A stretch of 12,506 nt of DNA from Opitutia bacterium (lineage in GTDB: Bacteria; Verrucomicrobiota; Verrucomicrobiia; Opitutales; Seribacteraceae), in the NCBI GenBank assembly GCA_002692605.1, contig NZLE01000037.1, positions 1-12,506 of the forward strand. Direction: 5' to 3'. The notes beneath the pieces were generated by a model. The model was not told where the DNA came from. It saw only the letters and a program-made list of their open reading frames with translations, and did not search any database. This document shows positions 1-7,507 of the stretch, piece after piece. Position 1 is the stretch's first letter. Each line of letters begins with the position of its first letter. Position numbers and translations under genes: made by a program.

Positions 1-209
1 GTGACCCTGAGCATATTGGTTGCTATCCAAAAAACTCCAGTCATACAAAAAGAAGCCATGCCCGCGACTATCTTAACGGCCATAGGATCCTGAGAAGGTA
101 TGTGAGGAATCAACACCCAACTCATGAAAAGAAAGAATAAAATGGCCAAATTAAGGTCAAAGACACGCCCTATCCGAGACACTAAGGGTTTATCAGTTTC
201 TTCTGACAT
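1..209 (-). CDS. Small two-helix membrane protein, partial (C-terminus outside window)
   Basis: An open frame reads from an ATG at 209 down to the window edge without a stop, giving 69 residues beginning MSEETDKPLVSRIGRVFDLN. A charged, probably cytoplasmic N-terminus (about residues 1-18) is followed by two hydrophobic stretches, about 19-36 and 43-66, separated by a short Pro-containing turn (IPHIPSQDP), so it looks like an integral inner-membrane protein. It lies 38 bp downstream of the gcvP stop on the same strand and may be cotranscribed with it. No clear Shine-Dalgarno sequence precedes the ATG; the start is chosen because it is the first in-frame ATG and gives a plausible soluble leader before the first helix. 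I do not recognise the family and give no function. Confidence 0.6.
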   Translation of the reverse strand, partial: MSEETDKPLVSRIGRVFDLNLAILFFLFMSWVLIPHIPSQDPMAVKIVAGMASFCMTGVFWIATNMLRV

Positions 210-247
210 GGTGTTTAAATATGGACATTCTTGACAATGGGTCAAAC

Positions 248-3200
248 CTAACCTTGTCCTTCTTTGGATGCCTCTATGATTTTTTGCTTAATTTCAGAAA
301 TGCTTAATTCCAGAAGCATGGAAGGTTTCATCCGATTATGAGGCAAAGACGGCAAGTGATGGATTGTCTCGTGGAGAATCAAGTTCCGGTTTGCGGATAC
401 TTCGTCCACTCGGTCGATGGGAGTGAAATGGGGGGCGCTGAGAAGCACTTTGGGATGTTGGACGATAAGCTCTTTGATCGCCAAGACCGCATCCGCAAAG
501 CGATCCAATTCTTTTTTGGTGTAGCTTTCAGTTGGTTCAATCATGAGTCCGAACACTTCGGGGAATGCAACCGTGGGTGCGTGAAAGCCAAAGTCGAGAA
601 ACAATTTTCCGATTTGAGGAATCGCCTTGGTCTTGGGAATTCCGGCTTTTTCCAAAGTTGAGAATTCATCTTCGCTGAGGGTGAGGATGAACTCGTGCAT
701 CCTTGCGGAATGCTCCGCTTTGGCGGGCAACGTAGCGAATGCAACCCGAAGTTTCTCCCACAAATATCTCGCGGAAAGAACGGCCACCGAGGACATCCGC
801 GGGATTCCTTCCCTGCCGAGTCGCAAGAGGTAGGAGTATGCCCGAACCTTATGCCCAAAGTTTCCCCAATGTCTGTGAAAGGAACCGATACTGTTCTTGG
901 CGGAAACCGTGCGATAAGACTTATCTTCATCTTGGACGATTTGTTTCCCGGGAAGGAAATCAACCAATGCTTCGGAAACTCCCACGATCGCGTCTCCCGG
1001 ACCTCCACCTCCATGCGGAATCGTCCAAGTCTTGTGGAGGTTGTTGTGCACGGCGTCGACTCCGAGGGCACCTAAATTCACAATCCCAGCGATTGCATTC
1101 ATATTTGCCCCATCCATGTATACCAAACCTCCTGCTTTATGAGTCTCATCAGCAATGATTTTAAATTCATCCTCGAAAATCCCGGAAGTATTGGGATTGG
1201 TGATCATAACTCCACATAGCCTTGAACCATGGGCATTCAATTTTTCTTTGAAATCATCCAAGTCGATGGTTCCTCGTTCGTTGGCTTGGAGATAAATAAT
1301 CCCATCCGGATAGCCGGCCATAGCGGCTGTGGCAAAATTGGTTCCATGCGCCGATTTTGGGATGAATATGATATCTCGGTGATGATCGCCGTTATGTCGA
1401 TGATAAGCCTGAAACAACTTTAGGCCCACAAGCTCGCCTTGAGCTCCGGCGACTGGTTGAGTCGTGACCCCTTGCAGGCCAGTAATTTCCTTAAACCATT
1501 CTTGAATTTCGAACAAAATGGCGAGGGGGCCTTGGACGTCTTCCGTGGGGGCTTGCGGATGAGCATTTGAAAATCCCGGCAGGGCCGCGGCCCAATCGTT
1601 CAACATCGGGTTGTACTTCATCGTGCAGGACCCCAAGGGGTAGCAACCATCGTCGGGACTCACGTTCAAACTCGCTAGTTTTTCATAGTATTGAGTGAGT
1701 TCTTCTTCGGAAAAAGCAGGGAAGTCAAGGTCGCCGGAACGAAGATAATTCTCAAGCGGGGGATTTTTAGTGAGATTTGTTGGTTCGAGGGACGATTCGA
1801 AATTTTCACTGAAAAATTGAATGAGGTTCTGAACGTCCTCATCCGACTGATTGTCGGTAAAGGTGACTTTGAGCAGTTTCCTTGCCCTTGGTAGATTGGA
1901 TCGACCCGTTATCTCCACACCGATTTGCAAGTTAACGGCTCGGGCATTTTCAAAGAGGGGCTCTAGCGATTCGCAGGTCTCAAGGACCAATTCATTGAAG
2001 CAAGGGGATTGCGAAAATGCCAAGGAGATCCCCTCGAGCTTTTCAATCGCGCGAAGAAACCTGTTCTTATTGCGGAGGGCGGTCTGCAGACTGTGTTTTA
2101 ATCCCGAGTTGCCTTTTGATAAGAGATTGGCACCGGCAAGTGTGGCCAGAAAGGCTTGGTTGGAGCATACGTTTGAAGTCGCCTTTTCCTTTCGAATGTG
2201 CTGTTCACGAGTGGACAGCACCATAACGAAGCAATCGCGACCGCTGATGTCTTTGGCTTTTCCAATGTACCTTCCGGGTGTGTGTCTGAGATCCCGTTTG
2301 TTTCCTTCATGGTAACGGCAACCGAACAATCCCAGGCCGGGTCCGCCGAAATTGGCTCCGATGGCCAGATGCTGCGCATCTCCAACAATAAAGTCCGCAC
2401 CTTTCAAACCAAATTCGACGGGAGGCTTCAAACCCCCTGATGCAAGAAGGAAGGGGTCAATGGAGGCAATCGAACGGATGCCGTTTACCTGGCAAAAATC
2501 CGTTAACTCATCGACTTTCTCCAGCAGTCCGAAGCCGTTTACTTGCGGGAATACGAAGGCTGCGAATTGATTTGTCTGACCTTTCGATTTCTCCTTAAGA
2601 GATTCGAGGGATAAAAGTCCGTTTTTTGGATCGATTTCTACGAAGGAAAACTCAATTCCCGTTTCTTGCGCAATCGTATCAAGCACATCGAGGTCCTTGG
2701 GGAAGAGACTACGGGCAAGCAGGACTCTTTTCGGACGGTCGGACGTTCTGATGGCGCACGCAATCGCCTCGTAAATGGCAAATGAACGATCATACAAGGA
2801 GGTGTTTATGGCTTCAAACCCAGTAAGGGCTGATATTGCGCATTGATAAATCCAGTGCGTTACGAGAGTACCTTGGCTGCGCTCTGGTTGGTAGGGGGTG
2901 TAAGAAGTGCTGAGTGGACGCAGATTGGAAACGAAATCCACTATGGGATTGATTGACCAGACAGGCAGCTGATCACCGATGAAGGAGGTCTTGAGGGAAG
3001 TCTTTTCGGATAACTCCTGTAATCTTTCGATGGTTGATTCGTAACTGAGTTCCTCGGGCACTTGCAGGCCATCGCGAAAAAGCTCACAAGGCGAGATATG
3101 CGCAAACAGTTCGGGGAGGTCTCGTAATCCTGAAGTTGAAAGCATTTCATCCAAGTCTTCCTGCGATGCAGAAATGTAGTGGCGTTCCGTTTCGCGTGGA

Positions 3201-3259
3201 AATTCCCTGGGATCAAATGGCAGGGCGTTTAAGAAGCTTTTTGTCGAAGTACCATCCAT
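248..3259 (-). CDS. gcvP: Glycine dehydrogenase (aminomethyl-transferring), P-protein, single chain
   Basis: This PLP enzyme is the P-protein of the glycine cleavage system: it decarboxylates glycine and passes the aminomethyl group to the lipoyl arm of GcvH. The 1003-residue chain holds both halves of the family. The N-half (about 25-490) has YTPYQPERSQGTL (120-132), a degenerate cofactor region GDAQHLAIGANFGGPG (293-308) without lysine, and REQHIRKEKATSN (351-363). The C-half (about 500-980) has GCYPLGSCTMKYNP (538-551), SAHGTNFATAAMAGY (636-650), DGANMNA (716-722) and LHKTWTIPHGGGGPG (741-755), with Lys743 as the expected Schiff-base lysine. Several C-half motifs (TNPNTSGIFE, MHEF, SAPHFTPIDRVDEV and an extended tail) resemble the separate GcvPB subunit of two-subunit systems more than E. 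coli GcvP. No gcvT or gcvH is in the window. The ATG at 3259 gives a full-length N-terminus but lacks an obvious Shine-Dalgarno site. A leader full of dyads lies upstream. Confidence 0.96.
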   Translation of the reverse strand: MDGTSTKSFLNALPFDPREFPRETERHYISASQEDLDEMLSTSGLRDLPELFAHISPCELFRDGLQVPEELSYESTIERLQELSEKTSLKTSFIGDQLPVWSINPIVDFVSNLRPLSTSYTPYQPERSQGTLVTHWIYQCAISALTGFEAINTSLYDRSFAIYEAIACAIRTSDRPKRVLLARSLFPKDLDVLDTIAQETGIEFSFVEIDPKNGLLSLESLKEKSKGQTNQFAAFVFPQVNGFGLLEKVDELTDFCQVNGIRSIASIDPFLLASGGLKPPVEFGLKGADFIVGDAQHLAIGANFGGPGLGLFGCRYHEGNKRDLRHTPGRYIGKAKDISGRDCFVMVLSTREQHIRKEKATSNVCSNQAFLATLAGANLLSKGNSGLKHSLQTALRNKNRFLRAIEKLEGISLAFSQSPCFNELVLETCESLEPLFENARAVNLQIGVEITGRSNLPRARKLLKVTFTDNQSDEDVQNLIQFFSENFESSLEPTNLTKNPPLENYLRSGDLDFPAFSEEELTQYYEKLASLNVSPDDGCYPLGSCTMKYNPMLNDWAAALPGFSNAHPQAPTEDVQGPLAILFEIQEWFKEITGLQGVTTQPVAGAQGELVGLKLFQAYHRHNGDHHRDIIFIPKSAHGTNFATAAMAGYPDGIIYLQANERGTIDLDDFKEKLNAHGSRLCGVMITNPNTSGIFEDEFKIIADETHKAGGLVYMDGANMNAIAGIVNLGALGVDAVHNNLHKTWTIPHGGGGPGDAIVGVSEALVDFLPGKQIVQDEDKSYRTVSAKNSIGSFHRHWGNFGHKVRAYSYLLRLGREGIPRMSSVAVLSARYLWEKLRVAFATLPAKAEHSARMHEFILTLSEDEFSTLEKAGIPKTKAIPQIGKLFLDFGFHAPTVAFPEVFGLMIEPTESYTKKELDRFADAVLAIKELIVQHPKVLLSAPHFTPIDRVDEVSANRNLILHETIHHLPSLPHNRMKPSMLLELSISEIKQKIIEASKEGQG

Positions 3260-3262
3260 AAG

Positions 3263-3372
3263 AATTTACTAAAGTAAACGTCGGTCGAATGAAACAAGGA
3301 TTCATTCACGTGCACAAAAATCTAGTGCAGAATTAGCTAATTTGCAAAACGACGGTTGGCAAAAGTTTGCGT
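3263..3372 (-). promoter_or_regulatory. gcvP leader with clustered dyad symmetries (candidate control region)
   Basis: The 145 bp between gcvP and the lipoprotein stop hold several perfect inverted repeats: TTTACT-AA-AGTAAA (3265-3278), GAATGAA-N7-TTCATTC (3287-3307), TGCAC-N9-GTGCA (3311-3329), the 12-bp palindrome AATTAGCTAATT (3331-3342), TTTGCAAA (3341-3348) and GCAAA-AG-TTTGC (3359-3370). The first sits about 6 bp from the start codon, where Shine-Dalgarno pairing would be expected. These could be operators, or hairpins in the gcvP mRNA leader. I saw no glycine riboswitch core and no convincing -35/-10 pair, so a regulatory role is inference. Confidence 0.35.
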
Positions 3373-3404
3373 GAATCGCAATACGCCATGAATGGATTGA
3401 ATAT

Positions 3405-4490
3405 CTATTTGACTAGACGACCGTTTTCCCAAACGTTTTTTTCGGATACGGAGCCGTCTGATTCATAGAAAACTTCCTCGCCGTGCAACAGTCCATTCTC
3501 AAGGTTTACGGATCCTTGTAAGGAACCCGAACGGTTGAGAATTCTCATCGTTCCAGTGAAAGGTTCGTTCGATTTTTTGACCCTTACGGTGTCCAATCCA
3601 TTGATCAATTCCGTGGTGAATTCAATTTCCGCTTCCTCAACCGTACCTGTCCAGACGGTCGATTCGCTTGGCTCGGAAATGCCAACGGGGCTTTTATTCG
3701 CTGACTTGCTCGCAGTTGACTGGGAATCATCCTCAATGGGGTTGGAAATTTCTTTGTCCGCAGGTTTCGAGTTCAGGTCGAAAGCGGGCGCGTCCGTTAA
3801 AGCCTTGGAGGTGGGAGGAATGGGAGGAGGCGCCTGCTTCGCGTCGTTGGGCATCAAAGGACTTATCGTACCTTCCGTAGGCTTTCCCTGCAGGGCTTCA
3901 GATTCCGGTTCGCTTTTCGAAGTGATTGGGTCAAATGTTTCTTGCGGAATTTCTTCAACGATAAGAATGGGTTTTTCGGCTTTTGGAGGAAGCATGGCAG
4001 GTGAGGTCATTATCTTTCCGTTTTTCCATAATCCCTGAATGCGTCGCCCGTCTGCAAAAACCAGAACCCCTTTCCCATGTTGTTGGTCATTGAGCCATTC
4101 TCCCTGATACGTCGTGCCATCGGAGGAGGTGAAGACCCCTTCACCATGCCTACTTCCCTTGAGAAAAGAGCCCTCGTAGCTTGATCCGTCCGGCCAGAAA
4201 TAGGAACCTTCCCCAGTTCTTACACCCTCAAGGTATTCCCCGACGTACTTTTCTCCGTTGGCCCAAGTAAAGGAACCCACTCCATGTCTCTCGTCCTTTA
4301 GAAAATCACCCTTGTAGGACGATCCGTCGTACCATAGATAATCGCCTTTGCCGTTTTTGGCGCCCTCCTCATCCACCTCGCCCTTGAAGGTTCCATCTGA
4401 AAAATCGATCGAAACAATTTTGTTGGATTGGCAGGACCCCAAGAGAAGAGCCAGTGCGCTGAGGATGACTTTTAAGATCGGCTTGGACAT
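3405..4490 (-). CDS. MORN-repeat lipoprotein
   Basis: This is a 361-residue lipoprotein. Residues 1-19 form a type II signal peptide (MSKPILKVILSALALLLGS) with lipobox LGSC and Cys20 as the lipidated residue. Residues about 34-158 contain five to six MORN repeats of the pattern Y-x-G-x-[FW]-x(5)-HG-x-G-x-[FY], clearest at 59, 82, 105 and 128. A Pro/Ser/acid-rich, probably disordered linker spans about 165-285. The end (about 309-361) has further MORN-like turns (FTGTMRILNRSGSLQG; LLHGEEVFYESDG). MORN proteins are usually binding or scaffold modules, so the partner and function here are unknown. The frame stays open 71 codons further upstream to 4703, but that stretch is the antisense of the tRNA-Ser gene; the ATG at 4490 is chosen because it directly starts the signal peptide. 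Membrane anchoring in the periplasm is inferred. Confidence 0.85.
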   Translation of the reverse strand: MSKPILKVILSALALLLGSCQSNKIVSIDFSDGTFKGEVDEEGAKNGKGDYLWYDGSSYKGDFLKDERHGVGSFTWANGEKYVGEYLEGVRTGEGSYFWPDGSSYEGSFLKGSRHGEGVFTSSDGTTYQGEWLNDQQHGKGVLVFADGRRIQGLWKNGKIMTSPAMLPPKAEKPILIVEEIPQETFDPITSKSEPESEALQGKPTEGTISPLMPNDAKQAPPPIPPTSKALTDAPAFDLNSKPADKEISNPIEDDSQSTASKSANKSPVGISEPSESTVWTGTVEEAEIEFTTELINGLDTVRVKKSNEPFTGTMRILNRSGSLQGSVNLENGLLHGEEVFYESDGSVSEKNVWENGRLVK

Positions 4491-4606
4491 ACAAATATCC
4501 AAAACTGCAATTGCGATTCGGGCAAGCGTGGAAATTGCCACTGTTCTCGTTTGCAAAAGTAAAGGATTGCTCGAAACGATCTCATCAGCATAGTGGTGAT
4601 TTTTTA

Positions 4607-4694
4607 GGAGAGGTGGCAGAGTGGTCGAATGTGCCTGACTCGAAATCAGGTGTGCCGCAAGGTACCGGGGGTTCGAATCCCTCCCTCTCCGCCA
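4607..4694 (+). tRNA. tRNA-Ser (anticodon CGA)
   Basis: The sequence folds as a class II tRNA. The acceptor stem GGAGAGG (4607-4613) pairs with CCTCTCC (4684-4690), followed by discriminator G4691 and encoded CCA (4692-4694). The anticodon stem CCTGA/TCAGG encloses the loop CTCGAAA, placing anticodon CGA at 4641-4643, which reads UCG. The variable arm is long (about 4651-4666), as expected for serine. The T-loop TTCGAAT (4672-4678) is closed by GGGGG/CCCTC with one G-U pair. It is a single tRNA, transcribed away from the lipoprotein gene and towards the TPR gene. No strong promoter or terminator was recognised beside it. Confidence 0.97.
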
Positions 4695-4714
4695 TGCGGG
4701 CAACCTGATTTAAG

Positions 4715-6118
4715 CTAAGCTCCGCTTTGATTGTAGAATGCATTGATTTTGTCGGCTACGTCCTTAAAGGAAATGTCCGCCGAATAAATCAATTTGAATT
4801 CTTCAATCGCTCCTTCTTGGTTCCCCATCGATTCGAAGCAACACCCGAGTTCATAAATGGCATCTTTTTTACGCTCATCCATGACTTGGATTTCATTCTT
4901 TAGAAGATTGAATTGTTCGATGGCCAAATCATTGAAATTCTTTCTGCTGTAGGCTCTCCCCAAGTGCAGTATGGCGTCCAAACGCACTTTGGCGTTTCTT
5001 TGAGCGAGTTGAAAATGGGGCAGGGAGCCATCATAATCTTCCTCCTCGAAGAGAATAAGGCCCAGTTCATAGCGATATCCGTAGTCGTTGGGGTAACGTT
5101 GAACGAGAGATTCGAGCTGATTTTTCTGATATTGTTTTTTGTTTAGAATAGACTCTTCGAGAGATTTGCGAACCGCTTCGTCATTAGGACTTTCCTGAAA
5201 GGCTTTTTCCCACTGGTCGATTGCACTGTCAAAATATTCTACAGTCAACTGGCGCTCCTTTTCCTCAAGGGATACGTCGGCCTGACCGGCTTCCTGTTTG
5301 CGAGCTTCCTGGATCCAAGCAATGGCATTTTCCAAGTCTCCGTACCTTTGGTAATAATCACTGAGCTGACGGTAGTGGTTCAAGTTTTCAGGTTCCTTTT
5401 CGTACTTTTCATAGGTTTGCCTGATCAAGTCCTCCAAACTTTTACTGTCCGTCACAGCTTTTGCCGCCTGTTCAAGTGACTGAGCCTCCGATTCATCCTT
5501 GAGTTGGGTTCTGAAATCTTCGGATTGTTCCCACTTGCCCTTGTTCATAGCCACCGCAACGGAGGCTCTTTTCATGAGGTCCTCGGCATCGCCATCGCCT
5601 GGCGAAAGCTTCATTATCTCTCCACCCACGGTTATGGCGCTTTCCGTGTCCCCTGCCTCGATGTAAGCGTTGCCGAGCTCTTTAAGATTCTTCATGTCCT
5701 TGGGTTGAATCTTCTTGATCGTTTCAAGGGCAAAAACCGCAGTTTTCACCATCCCAAGCGCCGATGCAGCATCCGCGAGCATGTGGTGAGCGAGTACGTT
5801 ACCTGGAGATTTGGCGATCAAATCCTCCGCTTTGACCAAAAGGCCTTCCGGATCCTTATCGCCTTTCCCTCTAAGCATAAAGGGAGCGGAGGTGACTTTT
5901 CCCAATAATCCCGAAAGTCCCTTGGTCGAACTTTGCGCAATTCTAAATTGCAGGGCCCGAAGCTTCTTCCTCAATTCGAGGCATCCCGGGCTCTGCTTGA
6001 GAATGGCCGCATACACCTCGACCGAGTATCCCGGGTTGCTCAGGCTAGCCTTGTCGGCGGCATCCAACTGCTTGACCTGCCTGGGATCAAGCTGAGTGAT
6101 GAGAATTTCCTCAATCAT
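4715..6118 (-). CDS. Cytosolic tetratricopeptide-repeat protein
   Basis: The product is 467 residues with no signal peptide or membrane helix. Helical TPR-like repeats occur at about 92-125, 126-159 (KELGNAYIEAGDTESAI, 146-162), 240-275 (YRQLSDYYQRYGDLENAI, 249-266), 345-372 (YRYELGLILFEEEDYDGSL, 349-367), 380-405 (LHLGRAYSRKNFNDLAIEQF) and 420-445 (YELGCCFESMGNQEGAIEEF). A charged, Glu/Gln-rich, possibly coiled region lies around 196-240 and 285-335. TPR solenoids bind other proteins, but no catalytic motif is visible, so no specific function is assigned. It starts 68 bp after glmM on the same strand and could be the third gene of a trpD-glmM-TPR unit. It converges on the tRNA-Ser gene, with only 20 bp between the two ends and no obvious terminator. 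Confidence 0.85.
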   Translation of the reverse strand: MIEEILITQLDPRQVKQLDAADKASLSNPGYSVEVYAAILKQSPGCLELRKKLRALQFRIAQSSTKGLSGLLGKVTSAPFMLRGKGDKDPEGLLVKAEDLIAKSPGNVLAHHMLADAASALGMVKTAVFALETIKKIQPKDMKNLKELGNAYIEAGDTESAITVGGEIMKLSPGDGDAEDLMKRASVAVAMNKGKWEQSEDFRTQLKDESEAQSLEQAAKAVTDSKSLEDLIRQTYEKYEKEPENLNHYRQLSDYYQRYGDLENAIAWIQEARKQEAGQADVSLEEKERQLTVEYFDSAIDQWEKAFQESPNDEAVRKSLEESILNKKQYQKNQLESLVQRYPNDYGYRYELGLILFEEEDYDGSLPHFQLAQRNAKVRLDAILHLGRAYSRKNFNDLAIEQFNLLKNEIQVMDERKKDAIYELGCCFESMGNQEGAIEEFKLIYSADISFKDVADKINAFYNQSGA

Positions 6119-6186
6119 TGGTTATCTTTGAAAATATCATTGGGGCAATTTAAGCAAAACGTTGAATCCATAGTTTTGTGGGAAAA

Positions 6187-7506
6187 TTACAATATTTTTT
6201 CTATGCACGTGGACAAATCGGAAAAAACTTCATTAACCAAAGATTCACTCTTTCCTTCCACCAACAGCCTGATTTTGGGTTCGGTCCCCGAATATCGTAG
6301 GAGCGCTCTCCCATCCATCAGCATGCGTTCATTGCATCGATTGAGCATGTTCCGAAGATCCGGGAGTTTGTCCAGAGGGATTCTTTTCTTCACTCGGAAA
6401 GACCCTGATTTTGAAGGCCAAAGAACAACCTGGTTCGAGAACTTGGATAAATCGATTTGTCTTTTCGCAAGGTAATGGGCGACGGTCAGGGCGACAAACA
6501 GTCCGTCTCCGGTGGGAAGATAGTCGGATGCAATGACGTGACCCGAGGATTCGCCACCCCAATTGCACCGTAATCTCTTCATTTCAAGAGCTACGTTCCG
6601 ATCTCCTACGTCGGCACGGTGAAGAACGAGGTTCATCTTCTCGAGGAATGCCGCAAGTCCGGAATTGGAGTGAACCGTGGCCACAAAAGAATCGCCTTTC
6701 AAGATGCCATTCTCCATCGCAATGGCGGCGATTAATCCAAGGACCTTATCTCCGTCAACAACCTGACCTGCCGGATCGATGAAGACGACTCGGTCTCCAT
6801 CACCGTCGTGGGCAATCCCGAGATCCGCTTTTTCCGTAATTACTCTTTGAGCGGCCTGTCGCGGAAATTCCGATCCCGCGTCTAGGTTAATCATGCCATC
6901 GCCTGCGTTCAGCAGAACCCCTTCGGCGCCCAAGGCTTCGAAGGCCCGCGGGGTGGTTGATTGCGTCGCTCCATTGGCAAGGTCCAAAACCACTTTCATG
7001 CCCCGTAGGGTATTTGGAGGAAACCTTGTTAGCAGGTTTTCAAGGTAAGGACCTTCCACTTCGATGAACTTCGCTTGAAAATCCGAATGAGCGGTTTGGA
7101 GAGTTGGCTCGATGCATGTTTCGATGATTTGCTCTTCCTCGATTGAAAGCTTGGATCCGTACTGAGAGAAAACCTTGAGGCCATTATCGGAATGAGGATT
7201 GTGGGAGGCGGTGACCATGACCCCTAAATGGGCCTTGGATTGAATTACTCCGTATGCCAGAGCGGGACTCGGAATCATACCGGCGTCCAGCGGTTGAAAA
7301 CCTTCCATTCTGAGCCCGTTGCCACAAGCATCCTGCAATCCTTTACCGGAAGGTCTTGAGTCACGCCCTAGAATAACCGAACCTCCTACTTTTCCCTCAA
7401 GCCTGAGAAACTTTCCCAATGCCCTGCCGAACGAGACGGCAAAGTCATGGTTTATGGTTTCTCCGCCGAATGGACCACGAATTCCATCCGTTCCAAAAAA
7501 CTTCAT
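6187..7506 (-). CDS. glmM: Phosphoglucosamine mutase
   Basis: GlmM interconverts glucosamine-6-phosphate and glucosamine-1-phosphate, the step before UDP-GlcNAc, and so feeds peptidoglycan and lipopolysaccharide synthesis in the cytoplasm. The 439-residue length is normal for the family. It has the N-terminal MKFFGTDGIRG, the phosphoserine loop TASHNP (99-104, catalytic Ser101), the metal-binding DGDGDR (234-239), the sugar-specificity loop GGESSGH (317-323), typical of GlmM rather than phosphomannomutase, and the C-terminal phosphate-binding RYSGTEPKIR (404-413). The ATG at 7506 follows the trpD stop codon by one base, so translation is probably coupled to trpD. That is an unusual partner: glmM commonly neighbours folP, ftsH or cdaA. 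Confidence 0.96.
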   Translation of the reverse strand: MKFFGTDGIRGPFGGETINHDFAVSFGRALGKFLRLEGKVGGSVILGRDSRPSGKGLQDACGNGLRMEGFQPLDAGMIPSPALAYGVIQSKAHLGVMVTASHNPHSDNGLKVFSQYGSKLSIEEEQIIETCIEPTLQTAHSDFQAKFIEVEGPYLENLLTRFPPNTLRGMKVVLDLANGATQSTTPRAFEALGAEGVLLNAGDGMINLDAGSEFPRQAAQRVITEKADLGIAHDGDGDRVVFIDPAGQVVDGDKVLGLIAAIAMENGILKGDSFVATVHSNSGLAAFLEKMNLVLHRADVGDRNVALEMKRLRCNWGGESSGHVIASDYLPTGDGLFVALTVAHYLAKRQIDLSKFSNQVVLWPSKSGSFRVKKRIPLDKLPDLRNMLNRCNERMLMDGRALLRYSGTEPKIRLLVEGKSESLVNEVFSDLSTCIEKIL

Positions 7507-7507
7507 C

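Noticed and set aside
541..1071. Other long frames overlapping gcvP (e.g. 541-1071 minus, 1851-2315 plus)
   Set aside because: They are out-of-frame shadows with no domain, and odd composition compared with the well-matched gcvP frame.
3260..3404. Glycine riboswitch before gcvP
   Set aside because: I found no recognisable tandem aptamer core; the space is only 145 bp and its dyads do not match that fold.
4491..4703. N-terminal 71-codon extension of the lipoprotein gene
   Set aside because: It is the reverse complement of tRNA-Ser plus the spacer; the true start at 4490 begins a clean signal peptide.
4607..4714. Integration site at tRNA-Ser
   Set aside because: No integrase gene or repeated copy of the tRNA 3' end was seen in the window; neighbours are ordinary chromosomal genes.
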